64,000 nt of DNA from Oscillospiraceae bacterium CM. GTDB taxonomy: Bacteria > Bacillota > Clostridia > Oscillospirales > Oscillospiraceae. The position numbers were made by a program, and so were the translations under genes. Positions 29,588 to 39,309 of this stretch are shown in pieces (the first letter of the stretch is position 1; the number at the start of each line of letters is the position of its first letter). The stretch covers positions 124,001 through 188,000 of the forward strand of contig CP072107.1 of assembly GCA_022870705.1 (NCBI GenBank), in the 5' to 3' direction. The notes beneath the pieces are model-generated. The model worked only from the letters and a program-made list of their open reading frames with translations, was not told where the DNA came from and made no database searches.

Positions 29588-32014
29588 ATGGCGGAAAAAC
29601 TTGAAAAAACATTAAACGGCCTTGTGCCGGGGCAGAGCGCCGTCATTTTATCGGTCGGCGGCCAGTCGGGCGCCGTTAAGCGGCGGCTCGTTGATATGGG
29701 CCTGACGCCAGGAACACGCGTGACCGTCAAGCGGATTGCGCCGTTCGGCGATCCTGTTGAGGTGCGCATTCGCGGCTACGAGCTCTCCCTCCGCCGGGAG
29801 GACGCCGCGCAGGTCGGCGTTGGCGATGCGCTGCCAGCGCGCCGGAAGAAAACATCGTCCTTCACGAGCTACAGCGCACGAGCGCTTGACCCCGAAACAC
29901 TCCGGCGCATGCGCCTGGAGCACGAGCACGAGCTGAACAACCACGCCGCGCCGTATGACACATTCGTCCATGACACGCGGCGAATGAGCATTGCGCTTGT
30001 CGGTAACCCCAACTGCGGCAAAACAACGCTTTTTAACGCCCTGACGGGCTCAAACCAATATGTTGGCAACTGGCCCGGCGTAACGGTTGAAAAAAAAGAG
30101 GGCGTTGCCACATTGGGAGACAGGGAGATTACCATTGTCGATCTCCCGGGCATCTATTCCCTCTCGCCATATTCACTTGAAGAGCTTGTTGCGCGCGACT
30201 ACATCATCGGCGGCGAGGCGGACAAACGGCCGGACGCCATCATCAACATTGTCGACGCCACGAATCTGGAGCGGAACATGTACCTCACCGTTCAGCTGCT
30301 CGAGCTGGAGCGGCCGATGGTTATGGCCCTCAATTTTATGGACGAGGCGCGGAAAAACGGCGACATGATTGACGTTGCCCGCCTTTCCAAAGAGATCGGC
30401 ATCCCCGTCATCCCCATTTCGGCGCGGACAGGCGAAAATTTGGAAGAGCTTCTGCACGTGGCGCACCGGCAGATGCACCTCGGTTATACAATTGAGCCGG
30501 ACGACTTATATGACTGCCTCACGCATGAAATTCATCACAGGGTCGGTATACTGATCCATGACAACGCCTACGCGGCAAATATACCGGCGCACTGGGCGTC
30601 TATCAAGCTTTTGGAGGGCGACGATATCGTCCGCCGGGCGCTCCGGCTTGACAGCGGCACGGCGGCAAAAGTTGACATCATTGCCGGAGAGTATGAGACG
30701 CTGGGCGGACTCGGAGACCGTGAGACGCTGATTGCCGACAGCCGGTATCAATATATTGAGCACGTTGTCAAGGCAGCCGTCAAAAAAGGCGTCGTCAGTT
30801 CGGAGACAACGACGGACCGGATTGATAAAATCGCAACGCACCGCCTGTTCGCCGTCCCTGTTTTTTTGGCAATGATGCTTCTTATGTTCGCCGTGACATT
30901 CGGCCCCGTCGGCGCATTTTTGTCCGACGGCGTGGCGTTTATGATCGATGCGTTTTCCGGGTGGCTGGCGGCGTTTCTTGCCGGGGCCCATGTCATCCCG
31001 TGGCTGACGAGCCTCGTGACAGACGGCGTTATTTCCGGCGTCGGCGGCGTTCTGACGTTTTTGCCGCAGATTGCGCTGCTGTTTTTCTTCCTGTCGCTTT
31101 TGGAGGATACCGGATACATGGCGCGTGCGGCGTTTATTATGGACCGGCTGCTGCGCCATTTCGGGTTGTCCGGCAAGGCGTTTATTCCGATGCTGATGGG
31201 CTTCGGCTGTACGGTGCCCGCCATCATGGGCGCGCGCACGATGGAAAATGAAAAGGACAGACGTCTGACGATTCTGCTTGTGCCGTTTATGAGCTGTTCA
31301 GCAAAGCTGCCCGTTTACGGGCTGATTGCCGCCGCCTTTTTCGGTGCTTGGGCCGGTGTGGCCGTTTTTTCGCTGTATCTGCTCGGCATGATCATGGCGA
31401 TTGTCTCCGGCCTCTTCTTCAAAAAAACGTTGTTTGCCGGGGAACCGGCCCCCTTTGTGATGGAACTGCCACCATACAGGATGCCGACGCTGAACAACAC
31501 GCTCATCCACGTCTGGGAGCGGGTGAAGGACTTCCTAATTAGAGCCGGGACACTCATTTTCCTCATGAGCATTGTTCTGTGGTTTCTCCAGAACTTCAAC
31601 TGGCGCCTTCAGATGGTGCCGAACAGCGCCGACGGGATTCTGGCCGGTATCGGCACGTTCATTGCGCCCATCTTCAAGCCCATGGGCTTCGGCGTTTGGC
31701 AGGCGGCCGTGGCACTTTTGACCGGCATCATCGCAAAGGAGGCCGTTGTCGCGTCCCTTTCCATGTTCTACGGCTTTTCTCTGACGGCGTCGGGTGCCAT
31801 TGTTGCGGCTGCCCTCACGGGATTTACACCCCTGTCGGCTTTTTCCTACATGGTGTTCATTCTCCTTTACGTCCCGTGCGTGGCGGCTGTATCAACGATT
31901 TATCGGGAAATGAACAGCCTGAAATGGACGGTACTATCCGTTGGCTGGCAGCTTGCGGCAGCCTATGTTATCTCGTTGCTTGTCTACCAAATCGGCCGCC
32001 TGTTCGGGCTGTAA
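29588..32014 (+). CDS. feoB: FeoA-FeoB fusion ferrous iron transporter
   Basis: 808 residues. The first 80 residues are a FeoA-type SH3 domain (VDMGLTPGTRVTVKR, EVRIRGYELSLRREDA). The FeoB G domain follows: G1 GNPNCGKTT from 139, G3 DLPGIYS, G4 NFMD. The C-terminal half has the two gate domains with CTVPAIMG and the second-half CVAAVSTIYRE. It imports Fe2+ driven by or controlled through GTP. AGGAG before the ATG. No Fur box was recognised. The fusion removes the need for a separate feoA. Confidence 0.95.
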   Translation: MAEKLEKTLNGLVPGQSAVILSVGGQSGAVKRRLVDMGLTPGTRVTVKRIAPFGDPVEVRIRGYELSLRREDAAQVGVGDALPARRKKTSSFTSYSARALDPETLRRMRLEHEHELNNHAAPYDTFVHDTRRMSIALVGNPNCGKTTLFNALTGSNQYVGNWPGVTVEKKEGVATLGDREITIVDLPGIYSLSPYSLEELVARDYIIGGEADKRPDAIINIVDATNLERNMYLTVQLLELERPMVMALNFMDEARKNGDMIDVARLSKEIGIPVIPISARTGENLEELLHVAHRQMHLGYTIEPDDLYDCLTHEIHHRVGILIHDNAYAANIPAHWASIKLLEGDDIVRRALRLDSGTAAKVDIIAGEYETLGGLGDRETLIADSRYQYIEHVVKAAVKKGVVSSETTTDRIDKIATHRLFAVPVFLAMMLLMFAVTFGPVGAFLSDGVAFMIDAFSGWLAAFLAGAHVIPWLTSLVTDGVISGVGGVLTFLPQIALLFFFLSLLEDTGYMARAAFIMDRLLRHFGLSGKAFIPMLMGFGCTVPAIMGARTMENEKDRRLTILLVPFMSCSAKLPVYGLIAAAFFGAWAGVAVFSLYLLGMIMAIVSGLFFKKTLFAGEPAPFVMELPPYRMPTLNNTLIHVWERVKDFLIRAGTLIFLMSIVLWFLQNFNWRLQMVPNSADGILAGIGTFIAPIFKPMGFGVWQAAVALLTGIIAKEAVVASLSMFYGFSLTASGAIVAAALTGFTPLSAFSYMVFILLYVPCVAAVSTIYREMNSLKWTVLSVGWQLAAAYVISLLVYQIGRLFGL

Positions 32015-32066
32015 GGCGTTAAGTGAAATCCAATTAAAATTTCTTCGCAAAACCGGCAGAATTCTA

Positions 32067-32095
32067 TTGACATGGTGCATTTCATTTGATATTCT
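32067..32095 (+). promoter_or_regulatory. Main promoter of the S10 operon
   Basis: TTGACA (32067-32072), 17-bp spacer, TATTCT (32090-32095). This gives a leader of about 315 bases before rpsJ. Confidence 0.75.
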
Positions 32096-32354
32096 ATCAA
32101 GGCGCTCTGATGGGATAACTATGCTCTAAGGCGCAAAAACTGCGATGATCCGGGAGATTGCAGGCACTTTGCCTGGTCACTTCCGGGGAGTATGTCCGGT
32201 GCCGACCGCGTGTCGGCACGCAATCGGGCGGCTGAGAAAGTGCTGTTTAGGCGTATATCGCCATGATCAGGAGCAAACCGGCCGGAAAACCAAGCCGGTT
32301 TGATTTATGAGCAGGAATGATACGCACGGTTCGGTGTACAGAATTTTCTCTTCC

Positions 32355-32399
32355 GTACGGATTTTTTAGCGGCACAGCCGCGACATCAAAAAATCGTAC
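32355..32399 (+). promoter_or_regulatory. Long hairpin directly before the rpsJ ribosome binding site
   Basis: Outer stem GTACG / CGTAC, then a 6-bp A-T stem, then GCGGC-ACA-GCCGC. It could act in translational control of the S10 operon, as r-protein leaders do elsewhere. Confidence 0.5.
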
Positions 32400-32417
32400 T
32401 ATCAGGAGGAAAAAAAC

Positions 32418-32732
32418 ATGGCAGCAAGCAAGAAAATGATCCGCATTAGGCTCAAAGCCTACGATCACCAGCTGATCGACCAGGCGGCCGGGCAGATCGT
32501 TGAAACAGCCAAGCGCACGGAGGCAAAGGTTTCCGGTCCGATTCCGCTTCCGACGAAGAAGGAAATTGTGACGATTCTGCGCGCGGTTCACAAATATAAG
32601 GATAGCCGTGAGCAGTTTGAGCGGCTGACGCACAAGCGGCTGATTGATATTATCAGCCCCACACAGAAGACGGTTGAAGCGCTGATGTCACTGGAGCTGC
32701 CCGCGGGCGTCGAAATCGAGATCAAGCTTTAA
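32418..32732 (+). CDS. rpsJ: 30S ribosomal protein S10 (NusE)
   Basis: 104 residues, standard length. [13 protein letters not shown] at the start and the extended loop [16 protein letters not shown] identify S10, which also acts as NusE in antitermination. AGGAGG site. First gene of the large ribosomal operon; unusually, a 161-base structured gap follows. Confidence 0.97.
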   Translation: MAASKKMIRIRLKAYDHQLIDQAAGQIVETAKRTEAKVSGPIPLPTKKEIVTILRAVHKYKDSREQFERLTHKRLIDIISPTQKTVEALMSLELPAGVEIEIKL

Positions 32733-32783
32733 CAGACAATTTTGTAATGTTCCCATGCCGTTTTATTGCACTGTGCAAACCGA

Positions 32784-32865
32784 GCGCAGCCCAGCGAAGC
32801 GGGTGCGCGACGATGTGACGGCGAGGGTCATGTTGGCAGCTGACGCAAAAGCGCAGCACGCCAAC
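32784..32865 (+). promoter_or_regulatory. Structured spacer between rpsJ and rplC
   Basis: Two hairpins. The first is GCGCA-g-CCC / GGG-TGCGC (32784-32808). The second is a 13-bp stem with small bulges capped by AAAA (GTTGGC-a-GCTG-a-CGC, 32832-32865), just upstream of the rplC ribosome binding site. A candidate r-protein binding site or RNA-processing site. Confidence 0.5.
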
Positions 32866-32893
32866 CAATAACCTTTTATGAGGAGGAAAAAAT

Positions 32894-33589
32894 ATGGAGA
32901 AGGCAATCATCGGCAAAAAGGTCGGCATGACGCAGATCTTCGATGATAACGGCAAGGTCATCCCTGTGACCGTTATTGAGGCCGGTCCCTGCGTCGTCGT
33001 GCAGAAGAAGACGGCAGACAAAGACGGCTACGACGCCGTACAGCTCGGCTATCAGGACGAGAAGGAAAGAAAGCTTTCAAAGCCGGAGCTCGGCCATCTG
33101 AAGAAGGCGGGTACCGCCCTTAAAAAGCATCTGAAAGAGTTTAAGCTCTCGATGGCCGCAACCTACAATGTTGGCGACGAGCTGAAGGCCGACGTTTTCA
33201 CTGAGGGTGACAAGGTTGACATTACCGGCGTTTCAAAAGGTAAAGGGTATGCCGGCGTTATCAAGCGCCACGGCGCGCAGCGCACACCGACAACGCACGG
33301 CGGCGGCCCCGTCCACCGGCATGCCGGTTCGATGGGCTCGAACACCGACCCGTCAAGAATCTTTAAGGGTAAAATCGGCGCCGGTCAGATGGGTGCCGAG
33401 CAGGTCACCGTTATGAACCTGGACGTCGTCAAGGTTGACCCTGAGCTCAATCTGATTGCTGTCAGAGGTGCGATTCCCGGCCCCAAGGGCGGTGTTGTCT
33501 ATATTAAGAACACCGTCAAAAACAACCGTGTCAAGAACACTGTTGTGACAGTCAGCACCAACCCGCAAAAACAATCGGCCAGGAGCTAG
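32894..33589 (+). CDS. rplC: 50S ribosomal protein L3
   Basis: 231 residues. N-terminal [16 protein letters not shown] and the central loop segment [25 protein letters not shown], which reaches the peptidyl transferase centre. Slightly longer than average because of a basic C-terminal tail. AGGAGG site; 15 bases to rplD. Confidence 0.98.
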   Translation: MEKAIIGKKVGMTQIFDDNGKVIPVTVIEAGPCVVVQKKTADKDGYDAVQLGYQDEKERKLSKPELGHLKKAGTALKKHLKEFKLSMAATYNVGDELKADVFTEGDKVDITGVSKGKGYAGVIKRHGAQRTPTTHGGGPVHRHAGSMGSNTDPSRIFKGKIGAGQMGAEQVTVMNLDVVKVDPELNLIAVRGAIPGPKGGVVYIKNTVKNNRVKNTVVTVSTNPQKQSARS

Positions 33590-33604
33590 GAAGGAGTAAG
33601 TCAG

Positions 33605-34228
33605 ATGCCTACATTAAAAGTATACAATATGGCGGGCGAGGTCACCGGCGAGGTGACGCTTTCCGATGCCATATTCGGCATAAACCCGAACGAACAGGCA
33701 CTTCACGAATCTGTGAAAAACCATCTGGCCAACGTCCGCCAAGGCACGCAGTCGGCGCTGACCCGTGCCGAGGTTTCCGGCGGCGGCGCCAAGCCCTATC
33801 GCCAGAAGGGTACCGGCCGCGCCCGTCAGGGTTCGACGAGAGCCCCGCAGTTTACACACGGCGGCGTTGCCTTCGCACCGAAGCCACGTGACTACCGCTA
33901 CACGATCAACAAGAAGCTCAAAAAGCTGGCGTTGAAATCCGCGCTGTCCCAGAAGGCTGTTGACGAGGCGATTATCGTTGTTGACAACCTGGAGATGACG
34001 TCGATTAAAACAAAGGATTTTATTAAGTTTTTAAGCGCCGTGGGCGTTTCCGGCAAGGCACTCGTCGTCACCCCGGAAGTCCGCGAGGCCGTCATCAAAA
34101 GTGCGCGCAACATCCCCGGCGTACAGACAACGATTGCCACCATTTTAAGCGCCTATGACGTGCTCAACGCCAAAACGTTTATCGTTGACAAGGCGGCGCT
34201 GCAGACGATCGAGGAGGTTTACGCATAA
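33605..34228 (+). CDS. rplD: 50S ribosomal protein L4
   Basis: 207 residues. Exit-tunnel loop KGTGRARQGSTRAPQFTHGG is present. In E. coli L4 also represses the S10 operon through its leader; whether that happens here is unknown. Its TAA overlaps the rplW ATG (TAATG). Confidence 0.98.
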   Translation: MPTLKVYNMAGEVTGEVTLSDAIFGINPNEQALHESVKNHLANVRQGTQSALTRAEVSGGGAKPYRQKGTGRARQGSTRAPQFTHGGVAFAPKPRDYRYTINKKLKKLALKSALSQKAVDEAIIVVDNLEMTSIKTKDFIKFLSAVGVSGKALVVTPEVREAVIKSARNIPGVQTTIATILSAYDVLNAKTFIVDKAALQTIEEVYA

Positions 34229-34524
34229 TGAAAACCGCTTACGATATCATCATTCGCCCGATCATCACCGAGCAGTCGATGGAGCAGGGTGATATTAACA
34301 AATACGCCTTCGTGGTCGCCCGCGACGCAAATAAGATCGAAATCAAGAAAGCCGTTGAGGAAATCTTCGGCGTCAAGGTCGATAAGGTCAACACGCTCAA
34401 CATGCAGGGCAAGAGAAAGAGAACCGGCCGTTATCCGGAGGGCCGCCGCAGCGCGTGGAAAAAGGCCGTTGTCAAGCTGACCGAAGATTCCAAGACGATT
34501 GAATTCTTCGAAGGAATGGTTTAA
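34228..34524 (+). CDS. rplW: 50S ribosomal protein L23
   Basis: 98 residues. [14 protein letters not shown] start and the [23 protein letters not shown] core. Located at the tunnel exit, where it docks signal recognition particle and trigger factor. Coupled to rplD by a one-base overlap. Confidence 0.98.
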   Translation: MKTAYDIIIRPIITEQSMEQGDINKYAFVVARDANKIEIKKAVEEIFGVKVDKVNTLNMQGKRKRTGRYPEGRRSAWKKAVVKLTEDSKTIEFFEGMV

Positions 34525-34538
34525 GGGAGGAAGATTTC

Positions 34539-35372
34539 ATGTCAATCAAAACTTACAAACCCACCACTCCGTCGAGAAGGCATATGTCTGTTTCCGGTTT
34601 CGACGGAATTGATAAGAAGGCTAAACCGGAACGCAAGCTCGTTGAGCCGCTGAAAAAGCATGCCGGTCGCAACAGCTACGGGCACATTACCGTCCGCCAT
34701 CAGGGCGGCGGCAATCGCCGGAAATACAGAATCATTGATTTCAAGCGTGACAAAGCCGAAGCAGGTACCGTTCTCCGCCTGGAGTACGACCCGAACAGGA
34801 CGGCCAACATCGCACTCGTCCAGTACCCCGACGGCGAGCGCCGCTACATCCTCGCACCTGTCGGCCTCGGCACGGGCGACACTGTCGCCGCTTCCGCCGC
34901 CGCGGACATCAAGCCGGGCAACGCCCTGCCGATTTCCGCCATCCCGGTCGGCACCGTTATTCACAATATCGAGCTCTACCCCGGCAAGGGCGCGCAGCTT
35001 GTCCGCTCGGCGGGCACAGCGGCCCAGCTGATGGCGAAAGAGGGCTCTCTTGCTCAGGTCAGGCTGCCGTCAGGCGAGTACCGCTATATCCGCATGAACT
35101 GTATGGCGACGATCGGTCAGGTCGGCAACGCGGACCATTCGAACATCTCCATCGGTAAGGCTGGACGTAAACGCCACATGGGCATCCGCCCGACCGTCCG
35201 CGGCTCTGTCATGAACCCGAACGACCACCCGCACGGCGGTGGTGAGGGCAAGAGCCCCATCGGCCGTCCCGGACCCGTGACCCCGTGGGGCAAGCCGACG
35301 CTCGGTTATAAGACACGCAAGACAAAGAACCCGACATCGAAGTTCATCGTCAAGCGCCGCAACGCGAAATAA
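34539..35372 (+). CDS. rplB: 50S ribosomal protein L2
   Basis: 277 residues, full length. The [22 protein letters not shown] segment carries the conserved histidine near the peptidyl transferase centre. It binds 23S rRNA and is needed for subunit joining. GGGAGG site, 14 bases after rplW. Confidence 0.98.
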   Translation: MSIKTYKPTTPSRRHMSVSGFDGIDKKAKPERKLVEPLKKHAGRNSYGHITVRHQGGGNRRKYRIIDFKRDKAEAGTVLRLEYDPNRTANIALVQYPDGERRYILAPVGLGTGDTVAASAAADIKPGNALPISAIPVGTVIHNIELYPGKGAQLVRSAGTAAQLMAKEGSLAQVRLPSGEYRYIRMNCMATIGQVGNADHSNISIGKAGRKRHMGIRPTVRGSVMNPNDHPHGGGEGKSPIGRPGPVTPWGKPTLGYKTRKTKNPTSKFIVKRRNAK

Positions 35373-35393
35373 GGTAAGGAGGTCAGCAGTTAA

Positions 35394-35666
35394 ATGAGTA
35401 GAAGTGTTAAAAAAGGCCCCTTTGCCGCACCGGAGCTTCTCAAAAGGGTCGATGAGATGAATAAAGCAGGCGATAAAAAGGTCCTGAAAACATGGTCCCG
35501 CGCCACGACGATCTTTCCGTCCTTCGTCGGGCACACCATAGCCGTTCACGACGGCCGCCGCCATGTGCCGATTTATATCACGGAAGACATGGTCGGCCAC
35601 AAACTGGGCGAATTTGCCCCGACGCGGACTTTCAGAGGCCACGCGGGCAGCAAAACAACGAAATAA
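35394..35666 (+). CDS. rpsS: 30S ribosomal protein S19
   Basis: 90 residues. SRSVKKGPF start and [15 protein letters not shown]-type core are typical. Binds the 30S head next to S13. AAGGAGG site, 21 bases after rplB. Confidence 0.98.
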   Translation: MSRSVKKGPFAAPELLKRVDEMNKAGDKKVLKTWSRATTIFPSFVGHTIAVHDGRRHVPIYITEDMVGHKLGEFAPTRTFRGHAGSKTTK

Positions 35667-35681
35667 GGAGGCAGACGAAAG

Positions 35682-36017
35682 ATGGATGCTAAGGCACATT
35701 TAAATTACGCGCGCATTGCACCGCGAAAAGTCAAAATCGTCTGCGACCTGATCCGCGGCAAAGATACAAAAACAGCGCAGGCTATTCTGATGCAGACGCC
35801 GAAGGCCGCCGCCGAGCTGATGCTCAAGCTTCTCAAAAGCGCCGTGGCCAACGCCGAAAACAATCATAATCTTGATCCCGAAAACCTTTATGTCTCCGAG
35901 ACTTTTGCCAATCCCGGCCCGATCATTAAGCGCATGATGCCGAGAGCGCAGGGAAGAGGCTACCGTATCAACAAAAGAACGTCTCACATCACGATCGTGG
36001 TGAAGGAAAAGGAATAG
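35682..36017 (+). CDS. rplV: 50S ribosomal protein L22
   Basis: 111 residues. [21 protein letters not shown] at the start and the tunnel-lining beta-hairpin near [20 protein letters not shown]. Macrolide-resistance mutations fall in this hairpin in other bacteria; the sequence here is normal. Confidence 0.98.
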   Translation: MDAKAHLNYARIAPRKVKIVCDLIRGKDTKTAQAILMQTPKAAAELMLKLLKSAVANAENNHNLDPENLYVSETFANPGPIIKRMMPRAQGRGYRINKRTSHITIVVKEKE

Positions 36018-36026
36018 GGGGAAATT

Positions 36027-36950
36027 ATGGGACAGAAAGTTAATCCGCACGGCTTCCGCGTCGGCGTCATTAAAGACTGGGATTCCCGCTGGTATGCCAG
36101 AGCCGATAAGGTGGGAGACCTGATTGTTGAGGATTATAACATTCGCAAATATCTGAAAGAGCTCCTGTTTTCCGCAGGCGTTCCGAAAATAGAGATCGAG
36201 CGTGATAACGCGAAGATCAAAATCCTGATTCACTGCTCGCGCCCCGGCGTCGTGATCGGCAAGGGCGGCGCTGAAATTGAGCGCCTGCGCGGCGAAATGG
36301 AAAAAAGACTCGGCAAGCCAGTTGCGCTCAACATCGTTGAAGTGAAAAACCCGGATACGAACGCCCAGCTTGTTGCCGAGAGCATTGCGGCAAAGCTGGA
36401 AAAGCGCATCGGCTTCCGCCGCGCGATGAAAAACGCCATGCAGCGCGCCATGCGCCTCGGCGTGCGCGGCATTAAAGTCACGGTCGCCGGTCGCCTGGGC
36501 GGTGCCGAAATTGCCAGAAGTGAGTCTTATCACGAAGGGACAATTCCCCTTCAGACGCTCCGTGCCGACATAGAGTACGGCTTCCATGAGGCGGCAACGA
36601 CTTATGGGCGCATTGGCGTTAAAGTATGGATTTATAACGGCGAAATTCTGAATCAGACGCTGCGCACAACGCCGCGGACGATGGATACGACAAGACCCCC
36701 GAGAGAGCGCCGTGATCGCGGCGGCAACCGCGGCGGTCAGGGCGGCTATCGCGGCGGTCAGGGTGGCCAAGGCGGCTATCGCGGCGGTCAGGGCGGCCAG
36801 GGCGGCTACAGAGGCGGTCAGGGTGGCCAAGGCGGCTATAACCGCGGCCCTGGCGGTGCAAATGCCGGTCGTCCCGCCGGTCAGGGCGGTTACACGCCGC
36901 GCCCGGCAGGTCAGGCTCCGCAGACGCCAAAAGAGGGAGGCGCACAGTAA
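36027..36950 (+). CDS. rpsC: 30S ribosomal protein S3 with a long RGG/YGG-repeat tail
   Basis: 307 residues against about 215-230 in most bacteria. The first 215 residues are ordinary S3, with KH domain motif [13 protein letters not shown] and a complete C-terminal domain. After [11 protein letters not shown] comes a 90-residue low-complexity tail: proline/arginine-rich, then three copies of a ten-residue unit [10 protein letters not shown] encoded by a 30-base tandem repeat (about 36734-36843), then a glycine/proline/alanine end. The frame is intact and the stop overlaps rplP (TAATG), so the tail is real. Arginine-glycine repeats often bind RNA or form condensates; that is inference here. 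Confidence 0.97.
   Translation: MGQKVNPHGFRVGVIKDWDSRWYARADKVGDLIVEDYNIRKYLKELLFSAGVPKIEIERDNAKIKILIHCSRPGVVIGKGGAEIERLRGEMEKRLGKPVALNIVEVKNPDTNAQLVAESIAAKLEKRIGFRRAMKNAMQRAMRLGVRGIKVTVAGRLGGAEIARSESYHEGTIPLQTLRADIEYGFHEAATTYGRIGVKVWIYNGEILNQTLRTTPRTMDTTRPPRERRDRGGNRGGQGGYRGGQGGQGGYRGGQGGQGGYRGGQGGQGGYNRGPGGANAGRPAGQGGYTPRPAGQAPQTPKEGGAQ
36734..36843 (+). repeat. 30-base tandem repeat in rpsC tail
   Basis: About 3.5 units encoding [10 protein letters not shown], differing mainly at third codon positions, which suggests selection on the peptide rather than a very recent expansion. Confidence 0.85.
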
Positions 36951-37375
36951 TGCTTTTACCGAAAAGAGTTAAATATCGCAAGGTGATGCGCGGACGCATG
37001 ACGGGCAAAGCAACGCGCGGGAACACCATTGCTTACGGCGAATACGCCATGCAGGCGACAGAGCCGTCCTGGATCACATCCAATCAGATCGAAGCAGCCC
37101 GTATCGCCATGACGCGTTATACAAAGCGCGGTGGTAAGGTCTGGATTAAGATATTCCCCGATAAGCCGGTAACAGCAAAGCCCGCCGAAACCCGCATGGG
37201 TTCCGGTAAAGGCTCGCCGGAATACTGGGTTGCCGTTGTCAAGCCGGGTCGAATTCTCTTTGAGATATCCGGCGTTTCAGAGGAAACAGCCCGCGAAGCC
37301 ATTCGCCTCGCCGGCCACAAGCTTCCCCTGAAGACGAAGTTTGTTATGCGTGAGACCGAGACAGGTGGTGAATAA
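36950..37375 (+). CDS. rplP: 50S ribosomal protein L16
   Basis: 141 residues. [25 protein letters not shown] start and [17 protein letters not shown] core, contacting A-site tRNA. Start overlaps the rpsC stop by one base. Confidence 0.98.
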   Translation: MLLPKRVKYRKVMRGRMTGKATRGNTIAYGEYAMQATEPSWITSNQIEAARIAMTRYTKRGGKVWIKIFPDKPVTAKPAETRMGSGKGSPEYWVAVVKPGRILFEISGVSEETAREAIRLAGHKLPLKTKFVMRETETGGE

Positions 37376-37376
37376 G

Positions 37377-37571
37377 ATGAAGGCAAATGAGGTACGTAAA
37401 CTCTCCGCCTCTGAGCTGGAGGAAAAGCTCTCCGGTCTGAAAAAAGACCTGTTCTTTTTGAGAATGCAGCATGCCACAAATCAGCTTGACAACCCTGTTA
37501 AGATATCCCAAGTCAAAAAGGATATTGCCCGAGTCAAAACAGTTATTCGTCAGAAACAGCTCGAGCAGTGA
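37377..37571 (+). CDS. rpmC: 50S ribosomal protein L29
   Basis: 64 residues from ATG 37377, immediately after the rplP stop with a GGTGGTG site; the longer frame beginning in rplP is rejected. [18 protein letters not shown] and [16 protein letters not shown] are L29 signatures. Confidence 0.97.
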   Translation: MKANEVRKLSASELEEKLSGLKKDLFFLRMQHATNQLDNPVKISQVKKDIARVKTVIRQKQLEQ

Positions 37572-37585
37572 GGAGGTAAGGCAGA

Positions 37586-37849
37586 ATGAACGCAGAAAGA
37601 ACATCTTCCAGAAAGACTAGGGTCGGCAAGGTTGTTTCAGATAAAATGGATAAGACGATCGTCGTGGCCGTTGAAGACCGCGTCGCGCATCCGCTTTATA
37701 AAAAGATTATTAAGAGAACCTATAAATTGAAAGCTCACGATGAGAACAACGACTGCGCCATCGGCGACAGAGTCCGCGTCATGGAGACGCGCCCTTTGTC
37801 GAAGGATAAGCGCTGGCGTCTCGTCGAGATCATTGAGAAGGCAAAGTAA
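37586..37849 (+). CDS. rpsQ: 30S ribosomal protein S17
   Basis: 87 residues. [21 protein letters not shown] is the OB-fold start, and [16 protein letters not shown] the end motif. Primary 16S rRNA binder. GGAGG site. Confidence 0.98.
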   Translation: MNAERTSSRKTRVGKVVSDKMDKTIVVAVEDRVAHPLYKKIIKRTYKLKAHDENNDCAIGDRVRVMETRPLSKDKRWRLVEIIEKAK

Positions 37850-37861
37850 GGAGGCGCCAAA

Positions 37862-38230
37862 ATGATTCAGCAGGAAACATATCTGAAGGTTGCCGACAAC
37901 ACCGGCGCCAAAGAAATAAAATGCATTCGTGTCCTTGGCGGCTCCAAGAGGAAATACGGCAACATCGGTGATGTGATCGTGGCCTCCGTCCGCAAGGCGG
38001 CACCCGGCGGTACCGTTAAAAAAGGAGACGTTGTTAAGGCTGTCATCGTGCGCTCGGCCAAGGGCGTGCACAGAACGGACGGCACTTACGTCCGGTTTGA
38101 CGAAAATGCGGCCGTCCTCATCAAGGAAGACAAAAACCCCAGAGGGACCCGTATCTTTGGGCCAGTGGCCAGAGAGCTCCGTGACAAGGACTATATGAAG
38201 ATCCTGTCGCTTGCTCCCGAAGTGATATAG
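37862..38230 (+). CDS. rplN: 50S ribosomal protein L14
   Basis: 122 residues, invariant length. [27 protein letters not shown] start, FGPVARELR near the end. It is the docking site of silencing factor RsfS in other bacteria. Confidence 0.98.
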   Translation: MIQQETYLKVADNTGAKEIKCIRVLGGSKRKYGNIGDVIVASVRKAAPGGTVKKGDVVKAVIVRSAKGVHRTDGTYVRFDENAAVLIKEDKNPRGTRIFGPVARELRDKDYMKILSLAPEVI

Positions 38231-38242
38231 GGAGGTACGGGA

Positions 38243-38551
38243 ATGGATATCAAAAGAAACGATACGGTCATTGTCCTGTCGGGCAAGGATAAGGGCAAGG
38301 AAGGCAAGGTCATCAGCGCCGACCCGGCGAACAGCAAGGTCATCGTTGAAGGCGTCAACGTTGCCAAGCGGCATACGAAGCCCCGCAAGCAGGGCGACCC
38401 CGGCGGTATCATTAAAAAAGAAACGCCGATTTACGCCTGCAAGGTGATGCGCGTCTGCCCGAAGTGCTCGAAGCCGACAAGACCAGCCCATCAGTTCAAA
38501 AAAGATGGCACAAAGGTTCGCGTCTGCAAAAAATGCGGCGCAGAAATATAG
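38243..38551 (+). CDS. rplX: 50S ribosomal protein L24
   Basis: 102 residues with a KOW motif (DTVIVLSGKDKGKEGKV). The C-terminal half has two CxxC pairs (CPKC and CKKC), a zinc-type form seen in many Clostridia. Assembly-initiating protein of the large subunit. Confidence 0.97.
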   Translation: MDIKRNDTVIVLSGKDKGKEGKVISADPANSKVIVEGVNVAKRHTKPRKQGDPGGIIKKETPIYACKVMRVCPKCSKPTRPAHQFKKDGTKVRVCKKCGAEI

Positions 38552-38566
38552 GAGGGAGGGGCACAA

Positions 38567-39109
38567 ATGGCAAGAATGAAGAAAAAATATGCGGATGAAG
38601 TTGCTCCCGCCCTGATGAAGAAGTTTCAATACAAGAGCGTGATGCAGATCCCGAAGCTTGAGAAGATCGTGATCAACGTCGGCTGCGGCGACGCCAGAGA
38701 TAACACGAAGGCTTTAGACGCCGTCGTCAAAGACATCACCGCCATCACCGGCCAGAAGGCTGTTATCACCAAGGCGAAAAAGTCTGTTGCTAACTTCAAG
38801 CTGCGCGAAGGCATGCCGGTCGGTGTTAAGGTGACGCTGCGGCAGGATAAGATGTGGGAGTTTTTAGACAGGCTCTTCAACATCGCGTTGCCGCGCGTGC
38901 GTGACTTCCGCGGCATTTCCGCTAACTCCTTCGACGGCCGCGGCAACTTTGCCCTCGGTATCAAGGAGCAGCTCATTTTCCCGGAGATCGATTACGATAA
39001 GATCGAAAAGATCCGCGGCATGGACATCGCCATCTGCACAACAGCGAGCACCGACGAAGAGGCCAGAGAGCTTCTGACGCTTCTGGGTGCGCCGTTCATT
39101 CAGGCGTAG
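38567..39109 (+). CDS. rplE: 50S ribosomal protein L5
   Basis: 180 residues. [16 protein letters not shown] and [24 protein letters not shown] are L5 hallmarks. Binds 5S rRNA in the central protuberance. Confidence 0.98.
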   Translation: MARMKKKYADEVAPALMKKFQYKSVMQIPKLEKIVINVGCGDARDNTKALDAVVKDITAITGQKAVITKAKKSVANFKLREGMPVGVKVTLRQDKMWEFLDRLFNIALPRVRDFRGISANSFDGRGNFALGIKEQLIFPEIDYDKIEKIRGMDIAICTTASTDEEARELLTLLGAPFIQA

Positions 39110-39123
39110 GGAGGAGAAAGAAC

Positions 39124-39309
39124 ATGGCAAAAAAAGCAATGATTTTAAAACAGCAGAGAGCGGCCAAATTCTCAACCCGTTCCTATAACCGGTGCAAGAT
39201 TTGCGGCCGTCCGCATGCGTATCTCCGCGATTATGGCGTGTGCCGTATCTGCTTCCGCAATTTGGCTTATAAGGGCCAGATCCCCGGCGTTCGCAAGGCG
39301 TCTTGGTAA
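39124..39309 (+). CDS. rpsN: 30S ribosomal protein S14, zinc-binding type
   Basis: 61 residues, the short zinc form. Cysteine pairs CKIC and CRIC are both present with [19 protein letters not shown] 206-base non-coding gap follows, which is unusual inside this operon. Confidence 0.98.
   Translation: MAKKAMILKQQRAAKFSTRSYNRCKICGRPHAYLRDYGVCRICFRNLAYKGQIPGVRKASW

Larger units (their letters stand above)
32015..32417 (+). other. 403-base region: promoter and structured S10-operon leader
   Basis: Hairpins in order: CAGGC/GCCTG (32161-32175), GTGCCGAC/GTCGGCAC (32199-32219), CAAACCGGC/GCCGGTTTG (32274-32302), and a long two-part hairpin (32355-32399) that ends just before the AGGAGG site of rpsJ. 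No open frame is convincing. Confidence 0.7.

Noticed and set aside
32015-32417. tRNA gene or small open frames in the S10 leader
   Set aside because: No cloverleaf or GGTTCGAATCC-type T-loop, and short frames lack ribosome binding sites.
35700-36830. 376-residue open frame antisense to rplV and rpsC
   Set aside because: Its alanine/threonine repeat start is just the complement of the S3 glycine-repeat codons; the rest is the shadow of conserved ribosomal genes.
36734-36843. Regular 30-base repeats that could suggest a CRISPR array
   Set aside because: Units are in frame, directly adjacent with no spacers, and encode a peptide repeat in rpsC.
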